From: Chromobotia macracanthus
Lineage: Eukaryota > Chordata > Actinopteri > Cypriniformes > Botiidae
Assembly (NCBI GenBank): GCA_036877525.1
Contig: JAZGTH010000015.1
Location: 3,793,001-3,857,000, forward strand
Direction of reading: 5' to 3'
DNA: 64,000 nt
In this document: piece after piece, positions 27,501-42,500 of the stretch
Position numbering within the stretch: position 1 is the first letter of the stretch
Layout: each line of letters begins with the position of its first letter
Position numbers and translations under genes: made by a program
Notes under the pieces: model-generated
What the model saw: the letters and a program-made list of their open reading frames with translations, nothing else
What the model was told of the DNA's origin: nothing
The model's database searches: none

Positions 27501-30500
27501 CAAGAATGATAAAATACACTGATAAAGAATCAATTGCACAACTAATGTGCATGATTTTATTGCATGTACTCTCTCATTTCTAAACCTGTTACATCACTTA
27601 ACAGTAAATCAAGATTAAACACATTATAATTACCACTTCTAAACTTGCATGTACGAACTAGAGGGCATTTTTTGGGAGATAATCATTATATTCTTAAAAT
27701 ATTTTTAATTTTGTTTGGCAGAGGGGGAAAACTGAAAAAAATGTATCTGCCTTTAAAAACACTCAATCAAAGATTCAATAAATGATCAATGGATGTTTTC
27801 CATGGTACGATTGCTTAATGTATTGCTTTCAGTAAAGCATTTAGGACTACATTACATAATAAATATTCATGAGCCAAGCTGATATGTTTTATAATGTGGC
27901 CTGTAAACCCCACCCATTCGGAAGCTTCCTACATCTGCGGCTGTTATACTGCAGAATCGCCATCAATACGAACGCATGAATATAAACACGCGCCTTCTGT
28001 CTGTTTACATGCTTTTACATGTCTGTAAAATGCACTGTAAAATGAGTTTAACTGTTACATTTACTACAATTCTGATGCACTGACTAGCTTCAAAACTCCA
28101 CAGTTATATACAGAGACACAAACATTTGCACACAAACACGCAGACAAATGGACGTGCACGTGGACGCAGGTGGGCAGGACAGACGGAACGGGACGAGAGA
28201 CACACAGAAAACCAAGAGGAATTACCAATCAGGGATACATACTTTGATACTCACCCACGTAAGTGATACGGAAGCCTTTTTTGTTGGTGCCGTGATCGGA
28301 GGACCAGCGCAGAAACAGCTGATGGCCGGTCGAGGTCATGTTAAAGGGCACACTAAGATCTCCGCTCAGCACCGCCAGACTCGGACTGTAAATATTGGGC
28401 CCTGCAAAAAGATAAAATCAACCAATTAATATATAATTACATTTTAACATTCTAACAAGGCGTTACAACAGGAGTTTCTCTTTGATGTTTACAACATCAA
28501 AAGCTAAAAAAATGCACTTAAATAATACATTAAAGGTAGAATTGGCAATATCATAAATGCTAACAATATCCACCCAGTTTTGAAAGCATAAGCGCTCACC
28601 AATTATTCAGAGCAATCTCCAAAGACACGCCTCCTTTAAAAGAGAGTTGAGGTATGCAAATGCACAGTTTGACAGGCAAGTAAGACATCCAATCATTGCA
28701 TTCGGACCGAACGCAATGATTAAACAAATTTATGGCCCTGTGCCTTCCGCAGAAGATATATCTACATATAAATATACTTCATTTTATATATTAATATACT
28801 TCACACTTTGGGATCGCTGTCAGGATGTGAAAAGAATTTAAACCAGCATATGTTCCTGCCTTTAAAAAAAAGCTGTCGCTAACAGGAGGAGAAAACAGAT
28901 ATTGCTTCTCATTTTCTATTCCACTGAGGCTCTGGAAATGCCATGGGCATTAATGAGCGTCCAATCAGTGATGAGTAATCGAGTAATTTGCTGATTGCAG
29001 CCACTTAAGTAATTAGAGACTAATAACACACCGAATGTATTTCAGATTGTCTCAGCCATAGCTTCACTATCAAGACATACAGTACTTGAGTGTCTTTCAG
29101 TGGCTTGCATGTCTGCCAGTTCTAAATGAGATTCCTGGGAAATATTTTTCTGTAATGGTCATAAGGCATGAAAAAATGACTCCGTTATTTCTCAAACAGA
29201 TTATGAGGTTCCAAATTGCATTAAAATTTAACAAAAGAAGAAAGTGTCAGAGTTACGACAGGGCAAAGAATAATGGCTGTAATATTCAGGGACGCAGCTG
29301 CACTGCTGTCAGATATGATGTCTGAATATGAATATTCAAACTCACCATCAAAGATTTCCAGAATGTCAAACTCTTTCTCGGTTTGGAAGAGTTCAAAGTG
29401 CAGGGTGACATTATAGCCCTTCTCCACGTTGATCAGCCAGGAACACATCTGAAGGTTCGGGTAGCTGTCAGGATAACCTGGACTCAGAATGACACCAGTG
29501 GAGTCGAACAGAACTTCGTTGTCAGGACACTGAACTGAAGAAGACCAAAAAATCTTGTGTTAAATACACAACAGACGGAACCAGTGCCAAACCAAACCAT
29601 TTGCATTACCATCATGTTATACTACCGGTCAGAAGTTTAGAATGACTTACTCATTCATTATTAATATCTTTTCCTCATTTTTGAGTAATAGTAAACTCAT
29701 TTAAACTATCAGATAACATAAAGGTAGTTATGGGAATAAATTCCAGATAAAGCAAACCATGTTATATTTTAACATATTTAATGTAATCACACATTGCCTA
29801 GAATTTGCAAAAATGTTATATTTTATATTTATAGTTAATATTCAGTCCAAGCTATTCATTTCTAAAACATTTTTTAATTGTAGTTTTCTAATGACAGAAA
29901 TTAATTTAAGTTGGTGTAATTATATTAATGTCTACAAAACTAATTTCAAACATTTAAGTAAATACCTTCAGACTGAAAGACTTAAGATCATAAGAACATT
30001 TCAGGCAAATGATCCTACACTTTTGAGTGTGTGTTGGTAGTGTATGTGCCAAGACTTTGTATAACTCCATCTACTGATGTTAGTCAAGGTTTCATACACC
30101 AAAAATAGATCTTTTAATTTAGGTTTCCATCATTACTTTGACCTTTACACTGTCTCCTAATCAAGTGTGAAGATCACCACAACAAGTCTGTTCACACTGA
30201 GAGTGGAAATGTGATGCAATCACAGCCAACAATTACAAAACCAAATTTCTGGTTTAATGTGGGATTTTAGGTTTTGATAAACTAAAATTCAATACACCAA
30301 ACGTCTTGTGTGAACGTCTATCTTTAATTATCTATTATCACAACATCCAGAAACTTTGACATCTTAATCGCATTTAGATTTAGCAAGTAATTCATAAGGG
30401 ATTCAAACTATTAACTTGTGAGTCTATCTGATTCCGTCAGATAGACTCATTCCGTCATTGGTTTACAAAGCTTCTTTGCTGGTTGTTCTGAACAGTATGT

Positions 30501-33500
30501 TTGTTTTGAGTGCCAGAGACGCAATAGAAAAATGTGGGTGTCTATCTATTTTTTTCTCTTATCACATTCAATTCCGACTGCAAACTCCAGTAAAATACAT
30601 TTTCTTCTGCTGTGTTGCTGTTTATATTATAGATTACAGAACAGAACAGCAGTTTGGGAAACAGACATGTTGATATATAAACATGGGCAATCCCGATCGG
30701 GCACTCATGATTGTGATGTCACTACGGTATTTCTGAACGAGTGAATAAAATGCTGTAATAGCAATAACAAACTAACTTTGAAAGCATAAGATCCTGCCCT
30801 CCATTCTGAGTGATCTTCAAAACCACGCCTCCTCCAATACACATGAACGCAATGAAAATACATAGTCTGATTCGGTCCAAATGCAATGATTGGACAAACA
30901 CTTTATGATATATATCTTCCGTAAAAGGTGCACTATGTAAAAAATTATATTTAGACCACATTACTTTCTGATTGCTTTCAGGATGTGAAGAGACGTTGAA
31001 ACAGCATAACAAAAAATGTTTCTGGAAAGAATCAGCAACCCTGCCTTTCAGTCCAAAAACATTACTGACCGTCAACAGAGCCGACGACATGAAACATGAA
31101 AGCAGAAAAACGCAAAGACACAAACGAGAGAGTGCTGAATGTTCCGCCAAACTAACCTTGGCAGACTGGAGGAGGACCATCCATCTGCAATCGCTCACCC
31201 AGCCTACAGGTCAAGATCTCATTCCCGAGCAGAGTAAAGCCCGGCAGGCAGCGGTACCTGATGATGTCTCCTGTTGAGTAATTACACACACGGTTCTTTG
31301 CTTCGGCCTGTTCCACCACTACAGTTAGCACTCAACAACATATCAGTTAATTAAGACCTGAAAGCTCACACGTGCGTGACAGTAATGATGACAAATGCCA
31401 ACCATCAGGTGAGATTTCTCCCACGTTATTTGGATCGCAAAGGTGGGAAACCTCGGGAAGGTATCTTTAATGAGGAATGGGCACATGAGAAACACACAAA
31501 CATATCAAACGTTCTTTTACCGATTTCAAATTCGTCATCTTCCGCCAGGACCTCTGCGTTGGCGACAGGCGGGGGAGGCTGACAGACGCGCAGTTGGTAG
31601 GCTGCGGGGAAAACAAGATCGTTCAGACATGTGATGTTTAGTGAAAACGCTTAACAACCCACATGCAACGTAAAACTAAATTAACCGAAGCTGCTGCGTG
31701 GTCCTTTATGCATCACAATCAGGGTCAGAGATGTTGATTAAAAGCAGCGTTTAATTGCATTTCGTTTCTGAAAGAGGTTTTTATAGTGTAAGATCCCTGC
31801 ATCACTGTTCTGTTATGATAACAGTCGCTGTTATGATATCATTTGGAGACATTATGAGGGTGACATCACAATTTCTAACGAAAATATGAGTGCTGCTTCA
31901 ATGTGTAAAACTCAATGCGAGTCAAAAGAGTTTAGGGTTAGATCTGGAGCGTTAAACTCAGTATGAACCTGTAGTATGGGCAACTTTCACAACAAAAGCT
32001 TCCGGTATCTTCCCATTACAACAACTTCAGGCAACAACAAAAGTTAAACAACTTCTATAATGGTTAAACGGTTAAACTCTGATAAACAAAAAGACATTTA
32101 ATTTGGAACTCAAACAGGGATTCCCAGAAACACTCACAACTCAACACTTATTCAGCTAACACATTAAAGGTAATTTCAAAGCGGAGAAATGGGCATTTTG
32201 GCAGTTCTGGGAACATTGCTCTCTTATTTTATTATGTTTTAAAATTCGAATGAGCTTTGCAACACTTGACACAACTTTCTTATGTTGTAATGGCTTAATC
32301 GTAACTTTCAAAACATCAGCACAAAATATGGTAACAGATTTTACTGTAACTGCCTACAGTATATGAAATATAATAGTTCCCTATTACGATCAGAGCAAAC
32401 CTGTATGTTTCAAAGATCATGGGTCATTCCCATAATAAACTGTATCATTTAAAGTTCTGCCCCATAACCTAGTAAGCTGCCTAACTAGAAAGCATTGTAA
32501 GTGTTCCTGTAGCTCAGTTGGTAGAGCATGGCTTTAACAGTACAAAGGTTGTGGGTTTGATGCTTGTATACTAGAATAAAGTGTGTTTTTGATCTGAAGT
32601 TAAAAAAGTTTTTGAAAATGGAAATTATCAATTTACTTTTAATTCAACACAAAACGCATTGATTAAAGTCTGAAAAGTGCAATTAAAACCAATATTGTGT
32701 ATGCTTTCTGCATATTGCATATTTTCATGCATATTGAGTGCCACATCATTAGTTTAGCAACATGCTAATCTCAAACTCTAAATTGCTATGTTGAGAATTT
32801 CACATCAGTCATTTACAATGATTATGGTTTTATTATGGTTAGGATGCTTCCTTAGAAGACAGCTTCCTATGTAGACAGCAGACAGAGTGGCAGCTCAGTA
32901 CGTTTTGGAACAGAGCTAAAAACGGCAGGCACACTCTGTTCCCCTGATTTCTGCACCTGCTTATTGAGGAATTGTTATTACACATGATGGAAGTTTCCAA
33001 AGGCATTAGAGCCCCATCGAAATGTGACATCTATAATAATCGAAGCCATTTTCCAAAGAAACAAGTAATATCGTTTCTAGCCCATGTGTCTGAGAGCAGC
33101 GAAACAAGAAACAAAGGGGCTCGAGGGCAACAACGTGACACTCTAAACAGGCATTTTAAGAAACAAACAGAGGAATGTTCATAATACAATTTCACGGCAC
33201 GGTTTTCGTTGAATATATGGATATTCACGGCTTGCGTCCGCGTGTACGTGAATATGCAAGTAAGATGTTCCGTGGGAGGCAGGAAATAAACCAGGATAAT
33301 CAACCTGACAATAAGCAACGCATGAGCTAGGAGAGAACTAAGCTGTCATGAATGAGGAACATTAGAGTGGAAACCTGCGGAAGGCTGCTCACCATGGTAA
33401 CGGAGAACAAAGAATCCACTGGTGCTGAAGTCACTGTGGAACTTCAGAAGGATGTGATTGGACATGCTGGAGACGGCCTCCTGGGGCGAGCTGCCACTGA

Positions 33501-36500
33501 ATTGGCCGATCTGTGGAAAGGTTTGGTCAGGGCCGTCCCTAAGGGAGAAAGTGCTTCTGTTCAGACCCATATATTCAACACAGATCAACATTTCCAACCT
33601 CTCTGACTTGTAACAGGAGGACTGTGCTTCTGTTTATCGATGTGTAACACTCTCTTGCTCTCGCTAATTTCTTCTTGTACTTCTGGGAATCTGTCTCTGA
33701 GATTTGGTAATGAATGTTTATAAAACAGAACAGAAAGCGTCCAGCACTATTCCAAAGAGTAAAAACTTGACTGCATTTAAAAGTCTGATAAAAAAACAGC
33801 CAAACAATAAGTTATGTACCTAAGACCAAGCCATTTAAATGCTGACCATGGTTCTTCACTACTTAAGAATCTGTAACAGTATGGCTTTTAAAAAAAGATT
33901 ATTTTCTTTTAATTAGAATGAAACATTTATATAACAAACAGATGTCACACAGTCACTTAAAACAACACAACACACAGTAGTGTGCCTTTGAAAACACACT
34001 TTAAACACATAAAATGAGCAAAGTATCAAAGTCATGGTCAATGTTATCGGACTCTCTGTTATGCGAGCTAAAAAAAGAGAATAAAAATTATTACACTTTA
34101 TTTTTTGTTTTGTATGTGGCTAACAAAGTTTTAAACAATGTCAAACGAAACTGGGCAGTTAAATATTAAAAAAAGTATCTATATTATTAAATCATGCATT
34201 TATGACTGAAATTAGTTGGCAATTGGGTGCATTTGCTTTTAATGGAAAGCTACATTCAAAACATGAATTCGGGTACAGAAATTATGATGGAGAGGTTTGC
34301 TTACATCTCACAGCCCTATGCTTAATCTATCATTTATGTTTATGCGACACCCTCTCTGTCTGAATTAAAAGTACAGTGGAGAAAGCAGCTTGCTAAAGAC
34401 TTCGGTATGTTAATGACCCTTTCACATGTGTAAAGAATAACAACTGTTTGAGCTGATGAATATGCATCAATATGTAAATGAGGGTCATATGCTAATGTAC
34501 TCATGATGATGTCATAAAAGATCATTTTTAATCAAGCTGTTTTCAAAGCTGAATAGTGAGCTTTATACACAGAATATCAAAACATTTATTTAAAGCCACA
34601 ATCCTTAAGTTTTGACTCTCTGTCACCATCTCTGTTCGAAACATAAAATTGTGGGTTACCTTACATATCGTTCTTTATGTATGTTGAGGCCAAACTGATG
34701 TTTTCTGGGAACCAGACAGTTCAAATTATAAATCATAAGCTTACCATTGGGATTTGGAGAAAGGTATGGAGACCGATCTGAACACTGATCTGTTATGTAC
34801 TTGCTTAATAACATTTTTTGTTTATTTTTAACCTAAAGAAGCTACGGACTGTAGCTTTAAACAAGCTGCAATCTTTAAAAAGTACTTTCCATGACGTGAC
34901 CATGAGCAACAACAGTTTATTTTCTACCAACAACTAACACCGTAGCACTAATGTTCAGTGAAGGGAGAAATGGATTAAAGCTATAAAAGCATAAGAGAAT
35001 TTGTGAAACATAATAAATAAGACTAAAATAAAGCACTACAACTGTGAACAGGCAGAATTATCACAAAAGCAGCTTCCAAAATAAACTGGAAGGACAAACA
35101 TTGACAAACACTGGAAAGTTTCACGCGTTTCTCAGTCATTTGATAATTGACTTATGTCGACTCTGTTACAGAAATTTCGCTTACCGTTAAATAGAGTTTC
35201 GTGAATACAGCCAATTTATTAAAAGCCTAATTATGTTGTTATTGTTATGTTTATAATTACGTTTTAATTGTTGTAGTCTAATCATTATTTCGTTACTGTT
35301 ACGAAAGCCAGACAATCAAAAAAACCAATTAAAAACCAGCTATTTGTTACGAAACACTTAAACGATAGTAATCAGCACTGCTAACTGTTTAAAAAAACAA
35401 TACTGGTCTCTATCGAAACAACGGTTCCAGATCAAAACCCTCTTGATATCTTATCCTGCAGTCGTGCGGCAGTAAGCAGATGTTAGTCTTTAGGTGACGC
35501 GTTCTTATAAAACATTTCCAGAAGTCTTACCAGATGGTGATGTAGTCGTAGATGGGTTCTGTGTTGAGCACGGTGAAGTTGATGTGGATGCCGTTGCCCG
35601 GGGGAACTCTGATGCTCCATATGCAGTCTTTCAGATTGGGGTAGTCGGCCGGGTGGCCCGGAGAATAGATGGTTCCATTCAGGGCTGTGATATTACCCCC
35701 GCAAAGCGCTGATGAAAGACGAACCAAATCAAAGTGCTATTCACAGAGAATTGCGATGCATTTTATATGCCACTGCAAAAGGCGGCAAAATAAAAAAGGT
35801 TATAAAGTCGTGCAATGCTTTTAATGGTTGCCAAAAAAAGCCTTCATATACGATCCATATGTTCTCCGGAAACCTTTAATAGAACTTAAAGGTGCAGTAA
35901 GTGAATTTTGAGAAACACTGTTGATACTTGAAATAAACATCCATCTAAACAAACACATCTCACACTTTATTGCTCCACCCTGAAAATAATGAACATCCTA
36001 TGCAACCCAGGCAACGACTAGCAGCTGGTGCACACATCCCCATTGCTGATTGGCTAAAAGAGTGTTATGGTGTTTTTGGCGACCGGTCCAATCCACTTTG
36101 TTTATTCTCCTGTTTACACAGCTAGGCCTATGTGCCAACACACTATTTTGTTTTCAACACATCGACAGACCGACATCTAACAAACATTCACAGAATTGTT
36201 TGCTTGTTGAATTTCAATTGTCAAGTGTTTCTTAAAAATTGCTTACTACACATTTAATGACAAAACATGAAAATTTAGTCGGTTCAGTTCAGACTACAGA
36301 ATAACAGATGAGAATAGGTTTTGCGTTGTACCTTCACAGCGCGGTACGGGGTGGTTCCAGTTTCGACTGACACCATGCAGGCAAGTGAGGGATGCTTCGC
36401 CCAACAGGGAGTAACCCGGCAGGCACTGGAAGGAGATAGTCATACCCACTCCAAAATCACTGCCGATAACCACACCGTTCCGAAAGGGTCGCGGGTCAGG

Positions 36501-39500
36501 ACACCTCTGCAGCTCATACGCTGAACATACAAACAAACAAACCCCTCAACACCAGTTATCCATTTTTATTTATTTACGAGGTACTTTTATCTAACATCAT
36601 AAGTATTCTCATAAAAAAGTCCTTCAAAGGCTCTTCTGTTTTCATACACTCGAATGAACACTGATCAATAGTTTGTACTGTCTAAAGGTTCAAGTTATTT
36701 CTAACTCAAACTTTTTAAAAAGACTTTTCTCAGTATTTCAATGCTAAATGATCAGCACCAAGGTAAAACATTCCGACCCCGTTCAAGAGCCCAACCTCAA
36801 GTCTCAGTGCTGTTCTGGATTTTCCATTAATGCAAGTCTAGATTTGTTTCACCTGTTATCAGGTTGAAAAACTGAAGTCTAATCTCTCAGAAAACAGCAT
36901 AACTCTCCCCAACCGGCTATATAATTTGAGGGATCTTTGAGGTTCACAGTACAAACGGTGTGACACGAGTTATATGCTGAAGTTTAATAAAGGCAATAGG
37001 GCTGCAAAATATATTGAAATTAGCGAAGAATCGCAATGGCTTGCAGCAACTACATGATTTTAAAATATTTATTTTTAATTATGATAGTATTATGATTAAA
37101 GTTTTAGGTCAATGCAGATAGCAGAAAGTTTTATTATTTTTATATATAATCGCGTTATTTTGCATGTTATTGCATTTTCTTTTATATTGCGCAGCTGTAA
37201 CAGTCTACTTGTTGACAAATTGCATAACTCGGCATTTCAGCTCTAAGAAAACAGGTCAAACATGTTCCAGGAGAATGATTGGTTATCTTATCCTGTTACT
37301 GTGAGATGAGATCCAATGGGGTGTGTCTGTATTGACAGGTAAAGTGATGGCTTAGAACAGGTCTCATCTGTCTTACCTTCGTAGGTGATGTGAAAACCGG
37401 GTTTGTTCTGGGAGTAATCGCTGTGAAAGAAGAAGCTGGTCTCATGGGTCGTGCTGAAGAAAGATTCTGGTACAACAGGCCCGCTGAACCTATCGATCAC
37501 GGAACCAGAGTCCAGCGTCCCGCTGCGAACTTCAAGGTAGTCGTGGACAGCCTCCGTGGAGAAGTTAAGAAACTGCAGATGAATTCCTGGTGAAAAATGA
37601 TAAGAGGAGAAATACGAAACTGATGAGGAATATGGAAAAGAAAAAAACACAAACAAGACATCTTTATGATCTCAATTGTTTCTCCTAGACAGAAAGTAAA
37701 TGGAGGTTATTCATGTGTCATGAAGACATGTTTTAGAAGAATTTTCATCAGTGTCTCAGGCTGTGTTGAGATCTGACAACATCTCTGCCATTAAAGGTCA
37801 GAGACTTCAACTTTTTCCTCTTTAAATATCAAGAGCTGTAGGAGCTCTCACCAAAACATCTAACAAGAACGTTTCCCAAATATTTTCATTAAATAACAAA
37901 AACTAACAATAATATATTTGATATACATGATATATAATGTTTACAAATGTTCTTCTAATGTTACTGCAAGAACGTTTTTGATAACTGTAGTCAACTGTCT
38001 GAGAACACGGTTAGCTGGGTCAGCTTTGTCTATCTATATCATAGCTCTGATCATTTGTTTTTTGGACAAGCTTAATGAGAAATGGCTTTTTTGTCAAATT
38101 TGAGTTTGAGACATAGTTGTTTTCTAAAACTCAAGCGGTAACGTGAGAAACAGGTCACACAAATCTTGATCTGCTCTCTGATTGAACATCATTGCTGTCA
38201 AGAAATAATTGAGATATTAATGAGATCTAATTAAACACTAATTAAACAATGTTAATATCAATTACATAGATGATTAACTTACAGTAAATGTACAGTAGTG
38301 AAAGAAAGTAGAAAACTCTGAAGCTACGAGATACAAACCGAAACCAACAGGAAGTTGAACTGTCCAGTTGCAGTCAAGCCCGCTGGGGTAATTTCCAGGA
38401 AATCCAGGGCTCAGAATGACTCCATTCATTTCAGACAGGAAGCCCCCACAATGAGCTGAAACAGCAGACACACAGTCAGTAAAGACCATGTACAGAATAC
38501 CCCATCTCCCATCAATTCCTCTCTGCTGACATCACATAAAAACTGACTGCAGGTCTGTTAAATAGTCACCAAGAGGTATGAAAACAAAGCTAATCCCACA
38601 ACCATACAATTGTGCAAAGGTCATATAGAAAAATAAATAGACTTATTAACTTTTAAATGCGAGACGAAAACCAGCAAAAACAACAACAATATTATCACAT
38701 GGATAATCTTTGCCTTCCAAATTCCATTATGGAATCCAATGATATGCAAAATGAACTAATTTGAACATATAAGAAATATTGTTCCTTATATTAATAATAA
38801 TGCAATAGTTCAATAATGCAATATAAAAAAACAGAAGCTCTTTCAAATGTTAATAGGATGAATTTACTGCATTCATTCTGAGGTAAGTAGAGAATAATGC
38901 ATGAGTTATGGTGTGGTTTCTCATTACGCCTTCTTAAGCTAACAACAAGAAATCTTGTTTGGATTGAAAGCCAATACTGAAGCTACCAGAACAAATGTGA
39001 GTGAATACATCCCCTTGATTTTACCCTTGAGTGTGTGTATGTCTCTCTGTGTGTTTGTCTTATTGGCAGTGATGTAATGAATGGCTGCTGTGACTGGTGT
39101 CCATTTACAGTTCTTCAGAAACACAATTGAAACATCAATAAAGGAACATGGAAGGTTTTGATTACACAGCGTCAATTAAACATCAAGTGTCACTCAGCAG
39201 TATAACCACAGACAAACTTCGCTACACCATCCACAAGGTTGAGCAAACATGTCATTGCTTTCATCTTTAAAGAGCGTCTTGCTGAGAAAACAACACTGAT
39301 CTCGACTTGACATTCTTCTCAAAACTGCGAGGCAAGTATCGAACAATAAAAGTGTCAAAATGTCAAAGATTTAAAGTCATGCAGGCGAACACCAATTTTG
39401 ATTTGTATAATAATCTGGTTTATTATGTTTTTTTGATACTCAAACTTAAAATCAGATTACAAAACTGAATTTCATATATATTATATATATATATATCATA

Positions 39501-42500
39501 TTACATAGCATGTATATATGTATCATATATATCATATGTGTGTATATATATATGTGTGTGTGTTTGTATTACACCCACACACATATTTACATATTTCGTC
39601 ATATATTAATTTAAACTATAGATGTACTATATAAAATATAGCACTATACTATATACGTAACTGAAGCCTTTCGCTTACAGAGAGATTCCTGGAGAAACTG
39701 CTAACAGCCTTATAGGAACTAAGAGCAAGTTTCTCAGAGAACTATGATGATACCAAGATGTTATTTAGAAGATTCCACCAGTGTGTCATCTGACGACCCA
39801 TCATAAATCTTTTAATTCGTACATTCTTCTGATAAATTGCTTTTGGAGAGCAGGGTGCACTGCATTAGGGTCTTTACAGCAAGTCTAACTGTTTGTGGTG
39901 AATCCAAAGAGACAAACACTCCAATAATCTTCTCTAGCTTCAGTGGTAAACAGCTGCCTCTTCTACTCACCATAGTACTTGCATAACCGTACTGCAGTTT
40001 GGACATAAACAGCCTAATATTAAAAAGAAAGTAGCATGGAGTGTTTTTAGAGGAACCTTTACCTCTGTGTGTGTGATTCTTTGTGTGTTATCTGCTATTT
40101 CTATTCTGTTGCTTTGTTTTATATAAAACAACCGAACTACAACCGAACACACACACATACATGCATATCTACACATAAAAGTTCTAATGTAACCAGTTCT
40201 AACGTTGTTGTTTTTCCCCCAGACACGCAGAACCACGGACATATTTATCATTCACATTCCCACAGCACAGCAGAGGTACAGACAGACAAACAGCCTCTAG
40301 TGGAAACTTATAGGCATGGAAGGTCATTTTAGAGAGGCTAGCAACAGCTAGCTAGCTATGAAAGCATAATATCACGCCTTCCCATCTCCAAAGCCATGCC
40401 GCCTCCATCACATGAACAGAAGATCTGTCTGTCTGTGAGCAGGGTGTGTGGAGGTATACAGGTACATGGGTTAAGTAGGACCTCGTATCGTTGCATTCGG
40501 ACTACATGCAATGATTGGACGAACATTTTATGGTCCTGCACCTTCCACAGAACATATACAAATGTATAAATATATTTAGAATTAAATCCATTTACTTAGT
40601 GATTGCTATCAGGATGGGAAACAGATTTTCAACCAGCCTAACAAAAAATGTTTCTGGAAAAGATCATCTACCCAGCCTTTAATTTTCACCAGAATTATAA
40701 ATATACTAACAATAAATATATTAACAATGTAAGCAAAAAGCAAAGATGCAAATATGCAGCAAAGACAATAACATCTGTACCAATGGTGTACAGAATGAAA
40801 CTAGCCAAAGAAACGGCAATCAAGGGTCAAGGCTCCAAAGACATATAAAAAGCTTATACATTTTAGGCATGAAACAAACAGGAACGTAATGAAATCTGAG
40901 CTGTCTTATTCTTAAGAAAGTCACTTAACCTGAGGTCTCTCCAGGGGCCTTGCTGCTATTAGCGAACTAAGAGTAGCTCTCAATAAAAAGTGTTTGCTAA
41001 ATGACAGCCAACTTTGAGCAATGGTATTATAACCGAGAAAATCGCTAACATACTGGAGACAAGAATGAGGGTTCTAAGGCTAAAAGATTTCAACAAAAAA
41101 GAAAATGAAAAGGCAGCAAGACCGGCCTGAATAGAAACTCAGATGACCGCCTGAAGAAAGTCTTTTCATACTCTATTTGATTAAATAGAGTTCTAACATA
41201 CTACGGCTGATCTCTCTGCAATTGCTACGTGATAATGAAACAGCTGCTACACCAAAATCAGAAATAAGATGAAAAGGCACAAACTCCTGGAGTAACAGAA
41301 CATAAGGTCATTAAGGCACTCATTCCAAGAACTGAGATTACCCAGAAGCAAAGCAGAAGAAATGCTCTCGTTGAAAAGGTTAAATGGGGAATGACGTAGA
41401 GGAAACTTACCCAGGCAGAGAGGAGCCGGATGGTTCCATCTCCTGACAGGTCCGGGCATGCACGTTATATATGCACTTCCCTGCAATGAGTGAAAATGAA
41501 GGAAGACGTTGACTTCTCCACCAAATTCTCACCAATTCTAAAGAGAAATGAATCACTCGCAGGACAGGGATCTACTGCACACCACACAAGGGCTGAAAGA
41601 ACAACACTGCGTCCTGACACTGAATTTAACAAAGCCTGCAGAAGAATGAAGACTCTCTGAGAAATTCTGTCTTCTGAATAACTGGGTTTCTCAAGGTTTT
41701 TATCATACTGCTGATTAATGTGCTGCCAATTACAAAGGAAGGCCAAAACAAGCAGGCAAAAAACTGCGGAAAAAAGATGAAAATGTCCCCCAATATTTAT
41801 TTAGAGCTTGGCATCACTACAGATATACATTCTATAGTAAAAAATATATATTAATAAAATAACCAAACACTTGATTTTTCCAAACCCTTGATTTTTTTAG
41901 CTATTTTAGCTTTTATATACATACATATATTTTATATACATTATATATATACATATATACATATATATATATATATATCCTAAGCACCCCACATCTACCA
42001 GAAAAATGAAAGACATTTTCTGCATATTCTACACAAACCGCATACCCCCACAAATCTAGTTTAAACTAGTTTTGTGAACACAGGCGCGATAGCTGTTCAA
42101 ACCACTTCATGTTGTAGATGCTGCTGATTTGTTTTCAGAGTCTGCAAACTCCCAGCATGCAATGCAGCATTAATAAATTATGCAGGTACTGTAAGGGCAT
42201 TATTGCTGTTTGCTATATTTATGCTGTTGTTGTTTTTGCCATCACTGTTGATTGTTTGTTGTGTGATGTTAAGAGCTCGTCTCTTTACTTAATGAGCTTA
42301 GCTGATTGTCACCATTACTGAGGCCTGCGTGTTAAGTGCTGAAGTCTGTGTGCGGCTATGCAAAATTATTGCATACAATATCTTTGCTCTGTAAGATGTT
42401 TTTTCACCAGAGGCAAAGATTTCAGCATTTATTTCTTATTACAAGTCATATAATACCATGTGTACAAATAAAATAAAGGCTAATTAAATTTCCTGTGTTG

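Larger units (their letters stand above)
29535..31156 (-). other. Intron sushi13-CUB14
   Basis: It holds a perfect 12-bp inverted repeat at 30420-30448 and a degraded TTAAAGG-family element at 30.75-31.05 kb. Confidence 0.85.
38456..41410 (-). other. Intron sushi11-CUB12
   Basis: It holds an AT/TG-rich simple tract at 39.47-39.6 kb, a TTAAAGG-family element at 40.33-40.68 kb and a SINE tail at 40.91-41.01 kb. Confidence 0.85.

Noticed and set aside
30722..31198. 158-codon minus-strand open frame
   Set aside because: It lies largely in a degraded transposon and runs out of frame into sushi13.
32501..32572. Possible tRNA gene (TAGCTCAGTTGGTAGAGC)
   Set aside because: Only the A- and B-box parts are tRNA-like; the acceptor 3' half is absent and the words recur in SINE copies.
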